A DNA stretch of 17,086 bases from Bryobacterales bacterium. GTDB taxonomy: Bacteria; Acidobacteriota; Terriglobia; Bryobacterales; Bryobacteraceae. A program made the translations under genes and the position numbers. A model generated the notes under the pieces. The model worked only from the letters and a program-made list of their open reading frames with translations. It was not told where the DNA came from and made no database searches. Location of the stretch: assembly GCA_003132865.1 (NCBI GenBank), contig PKYZ01000617.1, positions 1-17,086 of the forward strand, given 5' to 3'. Shown piece after piece: positions 1 through 6,984 of the stretch (position 1 is the first letter of the stretch; the number at the start of each line of letters is the position of its first letter).

Positions 1-197
1 GACGTGCCGGAAAAGGCCGCCGGCCGTTGGCCGCGAAAACTGTAAGCCATGTCGCCGGTCCGGTCTGCCGGCGATCTTCCAGTCACCTCACCCCGCTCCT
101 GGGGACGCCTGCTCTTTGCGGCGGATACTGCAGACTGAGAGTCTCTGGACCCGACAGCTAAACTGACGGCGATGCGCCGGAAGTCGTCGTTGGTCAT
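1..197 (-). pseudogene. 5' remnant of a YjbR/MmcQ-like gene running off the window edge
   Basis: An ATG at 195-197 on the minus strand, 9 bases beyond the stop codon of the upstream secreted-repeat gene, begins MTNDDFRRIAVSL. This closely resembles the conserved N-terminus of YjbR/MmcQ (DUF661) proteins, which usually continue with a proline-acidic stretch and a SH-x-x-HPDFR motif. Here the similarity stops after about 13 codons. The frame stays open to the window edge, but the residues are an unconvincing mix rich in R, S and G and include no HPDFR motif. The DNA beyond contains small palindromes: AGACT-GAG-AGTCT at 132-144, TCGCCGG...CCGGCGA at 52-74, and CGGCC-GTT-GGCCG at 21-33. I infer a gene start disrupted by repeat-like sequence. 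The family call rests on 13 residues from memory, so confidence is low; it could be a chance open frame. Confidence 0.3.
21..144. repeat. Cluster of short palindromes at the left edge
   Basis: Three small inverted repeats lie within about 125 bases: 5-bp arms at 21-33, 7-bp arms at 52-58/68-74, and 5-bp arms at 132-144. They coincide with the stretch in which the YjbR-like reading frame loses its family resemblance. The density suggests a dispersed intergenic repeat of the kind common in large acidobacterial genomes. No second copy is visible in this window, so its repeat status is inferred from structure only. Confidence 0.3.
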
Positions 198-206
198 GAG
201 CGCATT

Positions 207-3200
207 CTACTTGATCGCCACCGTGATCCCCGTCTGACTATTATCAATGCCGCCAAACGACACAAACAGCGGAGCCGGCCCCGAAGCCACCCCGGGGGGG
301 ACGACTATGTTTACTTGCAGTGCCCCCGCGACCAAACCGGGCGCCGCACCGACGTACTGAATAGTCGCCGCCACTCCACCGATCATCGCCCCCGCGGACA
401 GCAGAGGGGCAGGCAACGGCAAGGACGACGGCTCAATCAGCCCGTCCACGCCGCCCGGCGAAGTCTGGCCTTGTCCGGTAGCGAAGACCTGGATAATCGA
501 GCCGGCGCTCACCGGATTGCTGGCGGACACCAAGTGATAGCTCGTGTCCAGGATGGCGCCGGGTCCCTTGCCGGACGCGTCGGCGCTGAACACGCCTGGC
601 GCGCTCGAAACCACGGCCAAGGTCAGGGAATTGGATCGTACGCTCCCAAAGATCGACTCAACCGAGGCATTGGAGGCGCCGGCCACTTCATACGGGACGA
701 TCGCGTTGATCTGCCCGGCGCCGGCGTACAGTATCGGTGCGGGGTAGCCATTGAACGTTACTTGTACAGTGGCGAGGGTGGTTTCGATGAATCCCTTTTT
801 GTCGATGGTGGCCCCCACGCCCGTGACAGGCCCGAGCGAGTTACCGAATATGGTTACGATCTCGCCCGGCGAAATGCCGCCTTGCAGGTAACTGGCCGCG
901 CTTACCACGGCGTCGATAACCGGCAGCGGAGCGATCACCGTAAGAGTGACATTAATGTTCAGTTGCTGAACTCCGGAACCGCCGCTCAAAACGATCGAGC
1001 CGTTATACGGACCGGCTCCCAGGTTGGCGGGATTCACCGATACCGAAAGGATGGCGGGCGTAGTAGCGGCGCTCTGTGTGACCGATAGCCATCCACTGCT
1101 CGAAGCGGTGGCCGCAAATGTAACTGCCTGCCCCGTGGAAGTGACCGACACGGTTTGCGCCGCGGGAGGCGGATTACCGGTAGTGTATGCGAACGCCAGC
1201 GGATTCGGCGTGGCGGCCAGGGATGCCGCGGCGGAGACAGTCAGCGTCACGGCCACGGTTTGCGCCACGCCACCCGTGGGAGTTACTGTAATGCTCCCGT
1301 TATACGCGCCGGGAGCGAGGCCCGCCGGATTGACGGAAACGCTTAAGCTGACGTTCCCCGTTCCCGACGCCGGAGTCACCGCCAGCCACGCGCCGCCGGT
1401 GCTCGTGCCGGCGCTCGCCGTGAAGCTCTGCGAGCCGGTGATCTGCAGGCTCTGCGCGGCCGGAAGCGCTCCATTCTGTGTATATGCGAAGGCCAGCGTG
1501 GATGGGCTGATGGTGACCGGAACACCGCCGCCGCCTACCGTGAACGTGACCGAAATCTGCGTGGTCACGCCGCCGGCAGTGATCAAATCAACGGCGCCCT
1601 GATAGGTTCCCGCGGCTAACTTGGTGGCGTCGGCAGTGACCGTGAGCGGTGTGTTGGTGGCGTTGGCGTTGCCGCTGGTGGGGGAGACGGAGAGCCAGTT
1701 CCCGCTGCTGTTAGCGCTGGCGGTGAATGAAGTGGGCGAGGCCGCCGTGACTTCGACCGTCTGGCTCTGCGGGGCGCCGCCCGCACCAGCGCTGAAACTA
1801 AGCGAGGTGACATTGGGGACCACCGGTGTCGCGCTCTCGACCGTCAACAAGACCGGCACCACGACCGGAACCCCGCCCGCCCCCGCCGGAGTCAGGATGA
1901 TATCCGCCACGTAGGTGCCGGTTGGCAGGGTTTGCGGAGCCAAGCCAACGCTGAGGCTGGCGGGCATCTCAAAGCTGGAGCTTATCGAACCGAGCTGCAG
2001 CCAGGCCGGCACTCCGGAGGCGACGGTAAACGATTGGTTCGGGCCGCTGCTGACACCAACGTCGAGAGGCTCCGGCGACGGAAGCCCATTGCCGCCGAGG
2101 TAGTTAAAAATGAACCCGCCGGGAGTAGTGGTGAGCACCGGGTTCGCGGATACGATTAACGTAACCGAAATGTTCTGTATGTGCGTGTCCAGATTGATCA
2201 CCACGCTGCCGGGGTACGTGCCTGCCGCCAGTCCCTTGGGATTGGCGGTAACGGTCAATTGGGCGGGAGCTGAGCCGCCGGCTGACGAAATGGAAAGCCA
2301 TGCTCCGGTGACCGTGGCCGTGTACGACGCGTTCGCGGAACCGTTCACCAACACAATCTGCGTCGCGGGAGGTGCTCCCGCGGCTTGAGCCACAAACACT
2401 AAGGAACCCGGATTGGCGACATTCGACACACCACTCACAACCAGCGTGACCGCGACACTCTGCGTGCTGCTGTCCGCGTCGGTCACGGCGATGGTGCCCT
2501 GGTAGGTGCCAGCCGTCAAACCCGCCGGGTTAATCGTCACACCCAGAGTGGCGGGGATCGCGCCGGTTATCTTGGTTGTCACCCCATTCACCAGGAGCCA
2601 GTTTCCGGTGCTCGTCGCTTGCGCAGTATAAGTGTCGTTCGAAAGCGGGCTGGTGAGTTGCACCACCTGCAGCGGAGGCGCGGTTCCGCCTACCGTATAG
2701 CCGAATGTGAGAGAAGCGGGGCTGGCGGCCAGGGTAGTCGGGCCCACCTGGAGCGTTACGGGAATTGTCAGAGTACTGCCGGATGTGGGAGTGACCCTGA
2801 CGCTGCCCGTATATGTTCCGCCAGACACGTTGAGAGGATTAATCGTGACGGTGAGAGTTGCCGGAGTAAAGCTCGCGTTGGCCGTCGCGCTCAACCAGTT
2901 TCCGCCCGCGTTTGTGCTCGAGACTAGCGAGAAGCTGATCGAAGCGCCGCCGTTGCCTGAGAGCTCGATGGTTTGGACGGTCGGGCCGGATGCGTTGAAG
3001 GTTAGCGTCGTGGGCGAAGGGAGGATCGATAGGGCGCCGCCGATACTCAACGTGACCGGGATGGTCAAGTTGGCGAAACCGGACGCGCTCACGGTGATGG
3101 TCGCGTTATATATGCCGGGGCCCAGCGAATCGAATGTGGCATTGTTGAAATAGACCTGGAGCGTGTCGCCGCTGACCACCGGGTTGGGAAAGAGCGTGGC

Positions 3201-3428
3201 GGGGGTGCCGGTGCCGGGCGTCACGGCCACGGTAAGAGCCGGCGAACTTCCATCGCTGGCGGTAACGGTGACGTTTACCGGCAAGGGCGCCGGTTCCGGG
3301 GGGTTGTATTGAAAATCGACTGCGCTGAGCGATGGGGACAGCGTCAGTGTCGTGGCGCGTGCGGCAACAGCCGCAATTGCAACCAGACATAAACAGAGCC
3401 TTAGAGCTAGAGATCCATGGATCTTCAT
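207..3428 (-). CDS. Secreted BACON-like repeat protein with Solibacter-type C-terminal domain
   Basis: This encodes 1073 aa from the ATG at 3426-3428. I prefer this start to an in-frame ATG at 3450-3452 because AAGGA sits 4 bases before it and it begins directly with a signal peptide (MKIHGS, hydrophobic LALRLCLCLVAIAAV, cleavage near ARA). The mature protein has about eight repeats of roughly 90 residues. Each opens like xPSxLxFxY, carries a WLSV/WLAV core and a P-x-x-L-x-x-G-x-Y-x-G-x-I motif, and ends VTLTV; this is the pattern of BACON-like bacterial Ig folds. From about residue 831 to the end is a region with SAASYLQGGISPGEIVTIFG, matching the TIGR03437 domain named for Solibacter. The family has no known enzymatic role; an extracellular or surface adhesive or carbohydrate-binding function is an inference. 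It is transcribed away from padR and separated from it by 189 bp. Confidence 0.85.
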   Translation of the reverse strand: MKIHGSLALRLCLCLVAIAAVAARATTLTLSPSLSAVDFQYNPPEPAPLPVNVTVTASDGSSPALTVAVTPGTGTPATLFPNPVVSGDTLQVYFNNATFDSLGPGIYNATITVSASGFANLTIPVTLSIGGALSILPSPTTLTFNASGPTVQTIELSGNGGASISFSLVSSTNAGGNWLSATANASFTPATLTVTINPLNVSGGTYTGSVRVTPTSGSTLTIPVTLQVGPTTLAASPASLTFGYTVGGTAPPLQVVQLTSPLSNDTYTAQATSTGNWLLVNGVTTKITGAIPATLGVTINPAGLTAGTYQGTIAVTDADSSTQSVAVTLVVSGVSNVANPGSLVFVAQAAGAPPATQIVLVNGSANASYTATVTGAWLSISSAGGSAPAQLTVTANPKGLAAGTYPGSVVINLDTHIQNISVTLIVSANPVLTTTPGGFIFNYLGGNGLPSPEPLDVGVSSGPNQSFTVASGVPAWLQLGSISSSFEMPASLSVGLAPQTLPTGTYVADIILTPAGAGGVPVVVPVLLTVESATPVVPNVTSLSFSAGAGGAPQSQTVEVTAASPTSFTASANSSGNWLSVSPTSGNANATNTPLTVTADATKLAAGTYQGAVDLITAGGVTTQISVTFTVGGGGVPVTISPSTLAFAYTQNGALPAAQSLQITGSQSFTASAGTSTGGAWLAVTPASGTGNVSLSVSVNPAGLAPGAYNGSITVTPTGGVAQTVAVTLTVSAAASLAATPNPLAFAYTTGNPPPAAQTVSVTSTGQAVTFAATASSSGWLSVTQSAATTPAILSVSVNPANLGAGPYNGSIVLSGGSGVQQLNINVTLTVIAPLPVIDAVVSAASYLQGGISPGEIVTIFGNSLGPVTGVGATIDKKGFIETTLATVQVTFNGYPAPILYAGAGQINAIVPYEVAGASNASVESIFGSVRSNSLTLAVVSSAPGVFSADASGKGPGAILDTSYHLVSASNPVSAGSIIQVFATGQGQTSPGGVDGLIEPSSLPLPAPLLSAGAMIGGVAATIQYVGAAPGLVAGALQVNIVVPPGVASGPAPLFVSFGGIDNSQTGITVAIK

Positions 3429-3529
3429 ATAATCCTTCGCACCTAGAATCATACCCTAAACCGGCGAACACTTATAGGGGGTTGCCCTGACGGGGTGCAT
3501 AACGCACTTCGTAGCGGGATATCCTTTAC

Positions 3530-3557
3530 TGAGCCGCGACCGTCAGGGAGCGGTTTC
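3530..3557. repeat. Possible dispersed acidobacterial intergenic repeat
   Basis: The stretch TGAGCCGCGACCGTCAGGGA and the bases after it, through GCGGTTTC, lies between the divergent genes and contains imperfect inverted CCGC/GCGG elements. Translated in the padR frame it reads TEPRPSGSG, a string I recall appearing often in spurious ORF translations from acidobacterial genomes, which would mean a dispersed repeat. That recollection is unverified and there is only one copy in this window. Its position shows that the long upstream extension of the padR frame is not coding. Confidence 0.35.
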
Positions 3558-3572
3558 CGCCGGGTTCACCTA

Positions 3573-3601
3573 TTGCAATCCCACAGGAAACCTGATACAT
3601 T
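3573..3601 (+). promoter_or_regulatory. Candidate promoter of padR-ADOP operon
   Basis: TTGCAA (3573-3578) and TACATT (3596-3601) are separated by 17 bases; each matches four of six positions of the sigma-70 consensus. The pair lies just upstream of the padR start codon. An inverted AGGAA...TTCCT (3585-3604, 10-bp spacer) overlaps the -10 and could be a site for the PadR protein, whose family usually represses its own operon. The short distance from -10 to the start codon leaves only about a 10-base leader, a weakness of this call. Confidence 0.35.
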
Positions 3602-3617
3602 CCTATGGGAACCCAAC

Positions 3618-3962
3618 ATGGAAGGCAAAACCGAAGTCTGGCAGGGCACGCTGGCCTTGATGGTCCTGAAAACGCTGGAGGCATTGGGCCCCCAGCACGG
3701 CTATGGCATCGCCCGCCGCATCGAGCAGACCAGCCGAGACCTGCTCTCCATCAACCACGGGACGCTCTATCCGGTACTGCTCAAGCTGGAGCAGGAAGGC
3801 TCCATCACGGCGGAGTGGGGTGTGTCCGATAACAATCGCAAAGCGAAGTTCTACCGCCTGACCAAGGCCGGCCGCAAGCTGCTGGCGTCGGAAACACACC
3901 AGTGGCGGCAGACTACCGAAATCATCGGCCGCTTTCTTGCGCTGCGGGGAGAAACGTCATGA
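3618..3962 (+). CDS. PadR-family transcriptional regulator (acidobacterial type)
   Basis: This encodes 114 aa starting MEGKTEVWQGTLALMVLKTL at 3618. The upstream in-frame extension to 3495 crosses repeat-like sequence, so it is rejected. The winged-helix PadR signature is clear: LxALGPQHGYGIARRIEQ, then INHGTLYPVLLKLEQEGSI (recognition helix and start of wing), then the AEWG...NNRKAKFYRLTKAGRKLL wing, and a short C-terminal helix for dimerisation. The length suits the PadR-s1 subfamily. It is the acidobacterial type (TIGR03433-like) known to sit next to ADOP permeases, and its stop overlaps the start of such a permease by four bases (ATGA), so the two are co-translated. It most likely represses this operon in response to an unknown small molecule. 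GGGA at 3607-3610 is a modest ribosome-binding site. Confidence 0.9.
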   Translation: MEGKTEVWQGTLALMVLKTLEALGPQHGYGIARRIEQTSRDLLSINHGTLYPVLLKLEQEGSITAEWGVSDNNRKAKFYRLTKAGRKLLASETHQWRQTTEIIGRFLALRGETS

Positions 3963-6574
3963 GAATCCTGCGCCGCACCTGGAAGCGCATTACCGGCACG
4001 TTCGCGAGCGCCCGCCGCGAACGCGAACTCGCCGCCGAGATGCAAGCCCACCTGGAGATGCAAACCGAGGACAACCTCACCCACGGCCTGTCTCCGGAAG
4101 AAGCCCGCCGCCAAGCCCTGTTGAAATTCGGCGGAGTGGAAAGCGCCAAAGAGAGCTATCGGGATCAGCGCGGCCTGCCCCAATTGGAGGCCCTGGTGCA
4201 GGACACGCAATACGCCTTTCGCGCCATGCGCAAGAGCCCCGGATTCGCCGCCACCGCAGTGCTCTCGCTGGGCCTGGGCATCGCCGCCACCACCGCCATC
4301 TTCAGCATCGTATACAGTACGCTGCTGCGGCCGCTGCCGTATGGCGATCCTGGCCGTCTGGTCGCCGTATCGCTCGACGGGGCCGTCACCGCGCCGCTGT
4401 TTGAAAGCTTCCGGCACGACGCGCGCTCGCTGCAGCAGGCCGCCTTGTTCGTGAATGTTTCGCTTAACCTGGCGGGCCGTGGCGAACCTGAGCGCGTCCC
4501 GGCGGCGCGCGTCTCGGCCAACCTTTTCAACTTGCTGGCAGCCAAGCCGCGCCTCGGGCGCACATTTACGGCCGAGGAAGACCAGCAAGGCCGTGACGCG
4601 GTGGTGGTCGTCGGCGACGGCCTCTGGAAGCGTCGCTTCGGCGGCGACCCGCGCGTGCTCGGCCGCAAGGTGATTGTGAACGGCGTCCCGCAGACCATCG
4701 TCGGGATCATGCCGCCAGGGTTTCAATTCCCGGATGGCCCGGAGCTGCCATCTTTCGTCGGGCCATTCCCGCCAGCCGAGATGTGGCGGCCCATGGCCCT
4801 GGTCGACTGGGAACGCACCTGCAAAGGCTGCTTCAACTTCGGCATGATCGCACGCCTGCGCCCAGGCGTCCCGCCAGCGGCTGCGCGCGCGGAACTTCTG
4901 GCGATTCTGGAACGCGTCATTCCCGAGACGCGCAACGGCGCCACTGAGCCGGATCTGACCGTCCGCACGTTGCGGGATGCCATCTCTAGCCAGAGCCGCA
5001 CGCCGATTTTCATCCTCTTCGGAGCGGTGGCTGTGGCGCTTCTCATTGCCTGCGTGAACGTGGCGAACCTGCTGGTCGCCCGCGGATTGCGGCGGCGCCC
5101 TGAGATTGCTATGCGCATATCGCTGGGCGCCGCACGCGCCCGTATCGTGCGGCAGCTTCTGACGGAGTCTCTGGTGCTGGCCGTGTGCTCCGCCGTGCTG
5201 GCTATCCCGCTGGCAGCCGTTGGAATCCGGGCCTTGATTGCCATCGCACCCGCTGGCGTTCCCGGAATCGCGGCCGCCACGCTGGATGCGCGTGTGTTGG
5301 CTTTTGCGTTGGGGCTTGCGCTGTTGACGACTCTGCTGTTCGGGACCGCGCCTGCGCTCGCGACGGCGCACCGCGATCCCGTCGACGCGCTAAAATCCGG
5401 AGGCCGTAGCTCCGCCGGCACGAGTTCCAGCTTGCGGTCGGCGCTGATCGTTGCCGAGTTCGCGCTCTCGCTGGTTCTGGTAGTAGCCGCCAGCCTGCTG
5501 GCGAAGAGCTTCGTCACGGTGGCGCGCACGCCGCTTGGCTTCCACGCGGAGAACGTCCTGACGATGCGGCTCTCCTTGCCGGACACGAAGTATAATGACC
5601 GCCGCCGCGCCGCATTCATCGATCAACTCACCGCCAACTGCGCCGCCCTGCCCGGCGTAATCTCCTCGGCGGCGGTGAGCACCCTGCCGCTCACGGGCGA
5701 GAGCGAGGGGTGGGGGCTCGCGACCGAAGACCGCCCGGACCGTTGGGTCGACTCGCGGGCGCGTGCCATCACGCCGGAGTACTTCGGCACGCTGGGGATC
5801 CGCCTCAGGTCCGGCCGCGTGTTCACCGCCAACGATCGAGGCGATCCTCGCGTCGTCATCGTAAGCGCCACTGCCGCGAAACGCCTGTGGCCGGGAGTCG
5901 CCAATCCGATCGGCCGCAGGTTCAAAACGAAGCCGCCCATGACCGTCGTAGGCGTTGTGGACGACACGCGCGCCTCCGGCATGGATGCCGAAGTGCGGCC
6001 CTACCTGTATGTTCCGTTCTGGCAGTTCTCGCCGGAAGAGTTCGCCTTAGCGGTACGATCGGCGGCGGACCCGGCAGCCCTCACCGCAGCCGTGAAGTCC
6101 GAAATCTGGCGGTTGGATAAGGATCAACCCATCACCCACGTCGCCGTCATGCGGCAGCTCGTGGCGGATTCCATCGCGCCGCGCCGTTTCCAAGCCGTCC
6201 TGATGGGCCTGTTCGCCGGGTTCGCGCTCCTGCTCGCCAGCGTCGGGATCTACGGCGTGGTGGCGTACTCCGTCGCGCAGCGCACCCACGAAATCGGGAT
6301 TCGCATGGCGCTAGGCGCCTCGCGCGCGGACATCCTTGCCGGTGTCCTGTTCCGAGCGGTCGCCCTGGCGCTGACGGGCGCCGCCCTCGGCTTGGCCGCC
6401 GCGTACGCGCTCGCACCGCTGCTGCGCAGCCTGCTCTATGGAGTCGACGCCGTCGAACCGTCGGTGTTCGCAGCCTCGGCGCTCTTGCTGGTAGCCGTGG
6501 CTGCCCTGGCAGGCTTCCTCCCCGCGCTCCGCGCCGCGCGCGTCGATCCCATGGTGTGTCTAAGGTATGAGTAG
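3959..6574 (+). CDS. ADOP: acidobacterial duplicated orphan permease (MacB/FtsX-type)
   Basis: This encodes 871 aa. The ATG at 3959 overlaps the padR stop (ATGA) and follows GGGGAG, which settles the start over an upstream GTG at 3902. The N-terminal ~80 residues hold the ADOP-specific segment (RERELAAEMQAHLEMQTEDN, then GLSPEEARRQALLKFGG). After TM1 (about 96-118) comes a MacB-like periplasmic domain, then a first FtsX block with TMs near 349-370, 404-428 and 446-468. A second copy follows: TM near 492-517, another periplasmic domain, then TMs near 749-772, 797-821 and 833-859. Both copies share the RRPEIAMRISLGAARARI / RTHEIGIRMALGASRADI motif after their FtsX helix. Family knowledge: these are ABC3-type permease proteins fused in tandem, usually without an adjacent ATPase, hence 'orphan'. 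None is present here. Substrate is unknown; efflux or lipoprotein-type mechanotransmission is plausible by analogy with MacB. Confidence 0.92.
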   Translation: MRILRRTWKRITGTFASARRERELAAEMQAHLEMQTEDNLTHGLSPEEARRQALLKFGGVESAKESYRDQRGLPQLEALVQDTQYAFRAMRKSPGFAATAVLSLGLGIAATTAIFSIVYSTLLRPLPYGDPGRLVAVSLDGAVTAPLFESFRHDARSLQQAALFVNVSLNLAGRGEPERVPAARVSANLFNLLAAKPRLGRTFTAEEDQQGRDAVVVVGDGLWKRRFGGDPRVLGRKVIVNGVPQTIVGIMPPGFQFPDGPELPSFVGPFPPAEMWRPMALVDWERTCKGCFNFGMIARLRPGVPPAAARAELLAILERVIPETRNGATEPDLTVRTLRDAISSQSRTPIFILFGAVAVALLIACVNVANLLVARGLRRRPEIAMRISLGAARARIVRQLLTESLVLAVCSAVLAIPLAAVGIRALIAIAPAGVPGIAAATLDARVLAFALGLALLTTLLFGTAPALATAHRDPVDALKSGGRSSAGTSSSLRSALIVAEFALSLVLVVAASLLAKSFVTVARTPLGFHAENVLTMRLSLPDTKYNDRRRAAFIDQLTANCAALPGVISSAAVSTLPLTGESEGWGLATEDRPDRWVDSRARAITPEYFGTLGIRLRSGRVFTANDRGDPRVVIVSATAAKRLWPGVANPIGRRFKTKPPMTVVGVVDDTRASGMDAEVRPYLYVPFWQFSPEEFALAVRSAADPAALTAAVKSEIWRLDKDQPITHVAVMRQLVADSIAPRRFQAVLMGLFAGFALLLASVGIYGVVAYSVAQRTHEIGIRMALGASRADILAGVLFRAVALALTGAALGLAAAYALAPLLRSLLYGVDAVEPSVFAASALLLVAVAALAGFLPALRAARVDPMVCLRYE

Positions 6575-6579
6575 CTTCT

Positions 6580-6603
6580 AGCTTTCAGTGGTCAGCTTTC
6601 AGC
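6580..6603. repeat. Left inverted repeat flanking the four-helix-bundle gene
   Basis: These 24 bases begin AGCTTTCAGTGGTC and end AGCTTTCAGC. They match the reverse complement of 6951-6974 at 23 of 24 positions (one T/C difference). The arm is part of a short 14-base-period array, AGCTTTCAGTGGTC followed by AGCTTTCAGCGCTC and then AGCTTAGC. It starts only 5 bases after the ADOP stop codon. No target-site duplication is evident outside the arms. Confidence 0.85.
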
Positions 6604-6634
6604 GCTCAGCTTAGCATCGGCCTACGATGGTAAC

Positions 6635-6955
6635 GTGAAGGACTTCCACGAACTGAAGGTATGGCAGAAGGCGCACCAATTAACGCTGGAGGTCTATCAG
6701 ATCACCGCCACCTTTCCCCGCCAAGAGTTGTACGGGCTGACCAGCCAACTCCGGCGTTCTTGCGCGTCGATCCCCGCCAATCTGGCGGAGGGATGCGGAC
6801 GAAACAGCGATGCCGAATTCGCCCGCTTTTGCTCCATCGCCATGGGATCGGCCAGCGAACTGGAGTATCACCTGCTGCTGGCGCGAGATCTCAAACTGAC
6901 CGAGCCCGCGGACCACGAAAAGCTAACTCAGCGCGTCGTTGAACGCAGAAGCTGA
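6635..6955 (+). CDS. Four-helix bundle protein (S23/23S rRNA intervening-sequence protein family), C-terminally shortened
   Basis: This encodes 106 aa from a GTG at 6635. The start MKDFHELKVWQKAHQLTLEV and the later RRSCASIPANLAEGCGR and SASELEYHLLLARDL motifs are diagnostic of the S23/IVP four-helix-bundle family (TIGR02436-like). Relatives include proteins encoded in 23S rRNA intervening sequences and the Avd accessory protein of diversity-generating retroelements; the function of free-standing members is unknown. Family members are usually about 115-125 aa and end with a fourth helix. Here the protein stops at VVERRS, inside the right inverted repeat. In a neighbouring frame the repeat reads KLKADR, which resembles an ordinary family C-terminus, so a small deletion that changed frame is likely. 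No good ribosome-binding site is visible. The gene lies alone between convergent neighbours. Confidence 0.85.
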   Translation: MKDFHELKVWQKAHQLTLEVYQITATFPRQELYGLTSQLRRSCASIPANLAEGCGRNSDAEFARFCSIAMGSASELEYHLLLARDLKLTEPADHEKLTQRVVERRS

Positions 6956-6974
6956 AAGCTGACCGCTGAAAGCT
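6951..6974. repeat. Right inverted repeat flanking the four-helix-bundle gene
   Basis: These 24 bases (GCTGAAAGCTGACC followed by GCTGAAAGCT) are the reverse complement of 6580-6603 with one mismatch. The stop codon of the four-helix-bundle gene (6953-6955) lies inside the arm, which ends 10 bases before the stop codon of the convergent gene at 6985. Together the arms could form a long-range stem around a roughly 350-base interior. Confidence 0.85.
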
Positions 6975-6984
6975 GATACCTTTT

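Noticed and set aside
207..3428. Tandem-repeat array or CRISPR-like structure in the first 3.4 kb
   Set aside because: The periodicity is protein-level, about 90 residues of diverged beta-sandwich repeats; there are no short identical direct repeats with spacers.
3495..3617. 41-residue N-terminal extension of the PadR regulator
   Set aside because: It crosses repeat-like sequence and the candidate promoter, and PadR family proteins start at MEGKTEVWQG-like residues.
3851..5371. 506-aa open frame on the minus strand
   Set aside because: It lies antisense to the padR/ADOP genes, is very rich in R, Q, G and H, and has no recognisable motif; it is a shadow of the GC-rich permease gene.
6580..6974. 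Insertion sequence bounded by terminal inverted repeats
   Set aside because: There is no transposase and no flanking target duplication; only a four-helix-bundle gene lies between the repeats.
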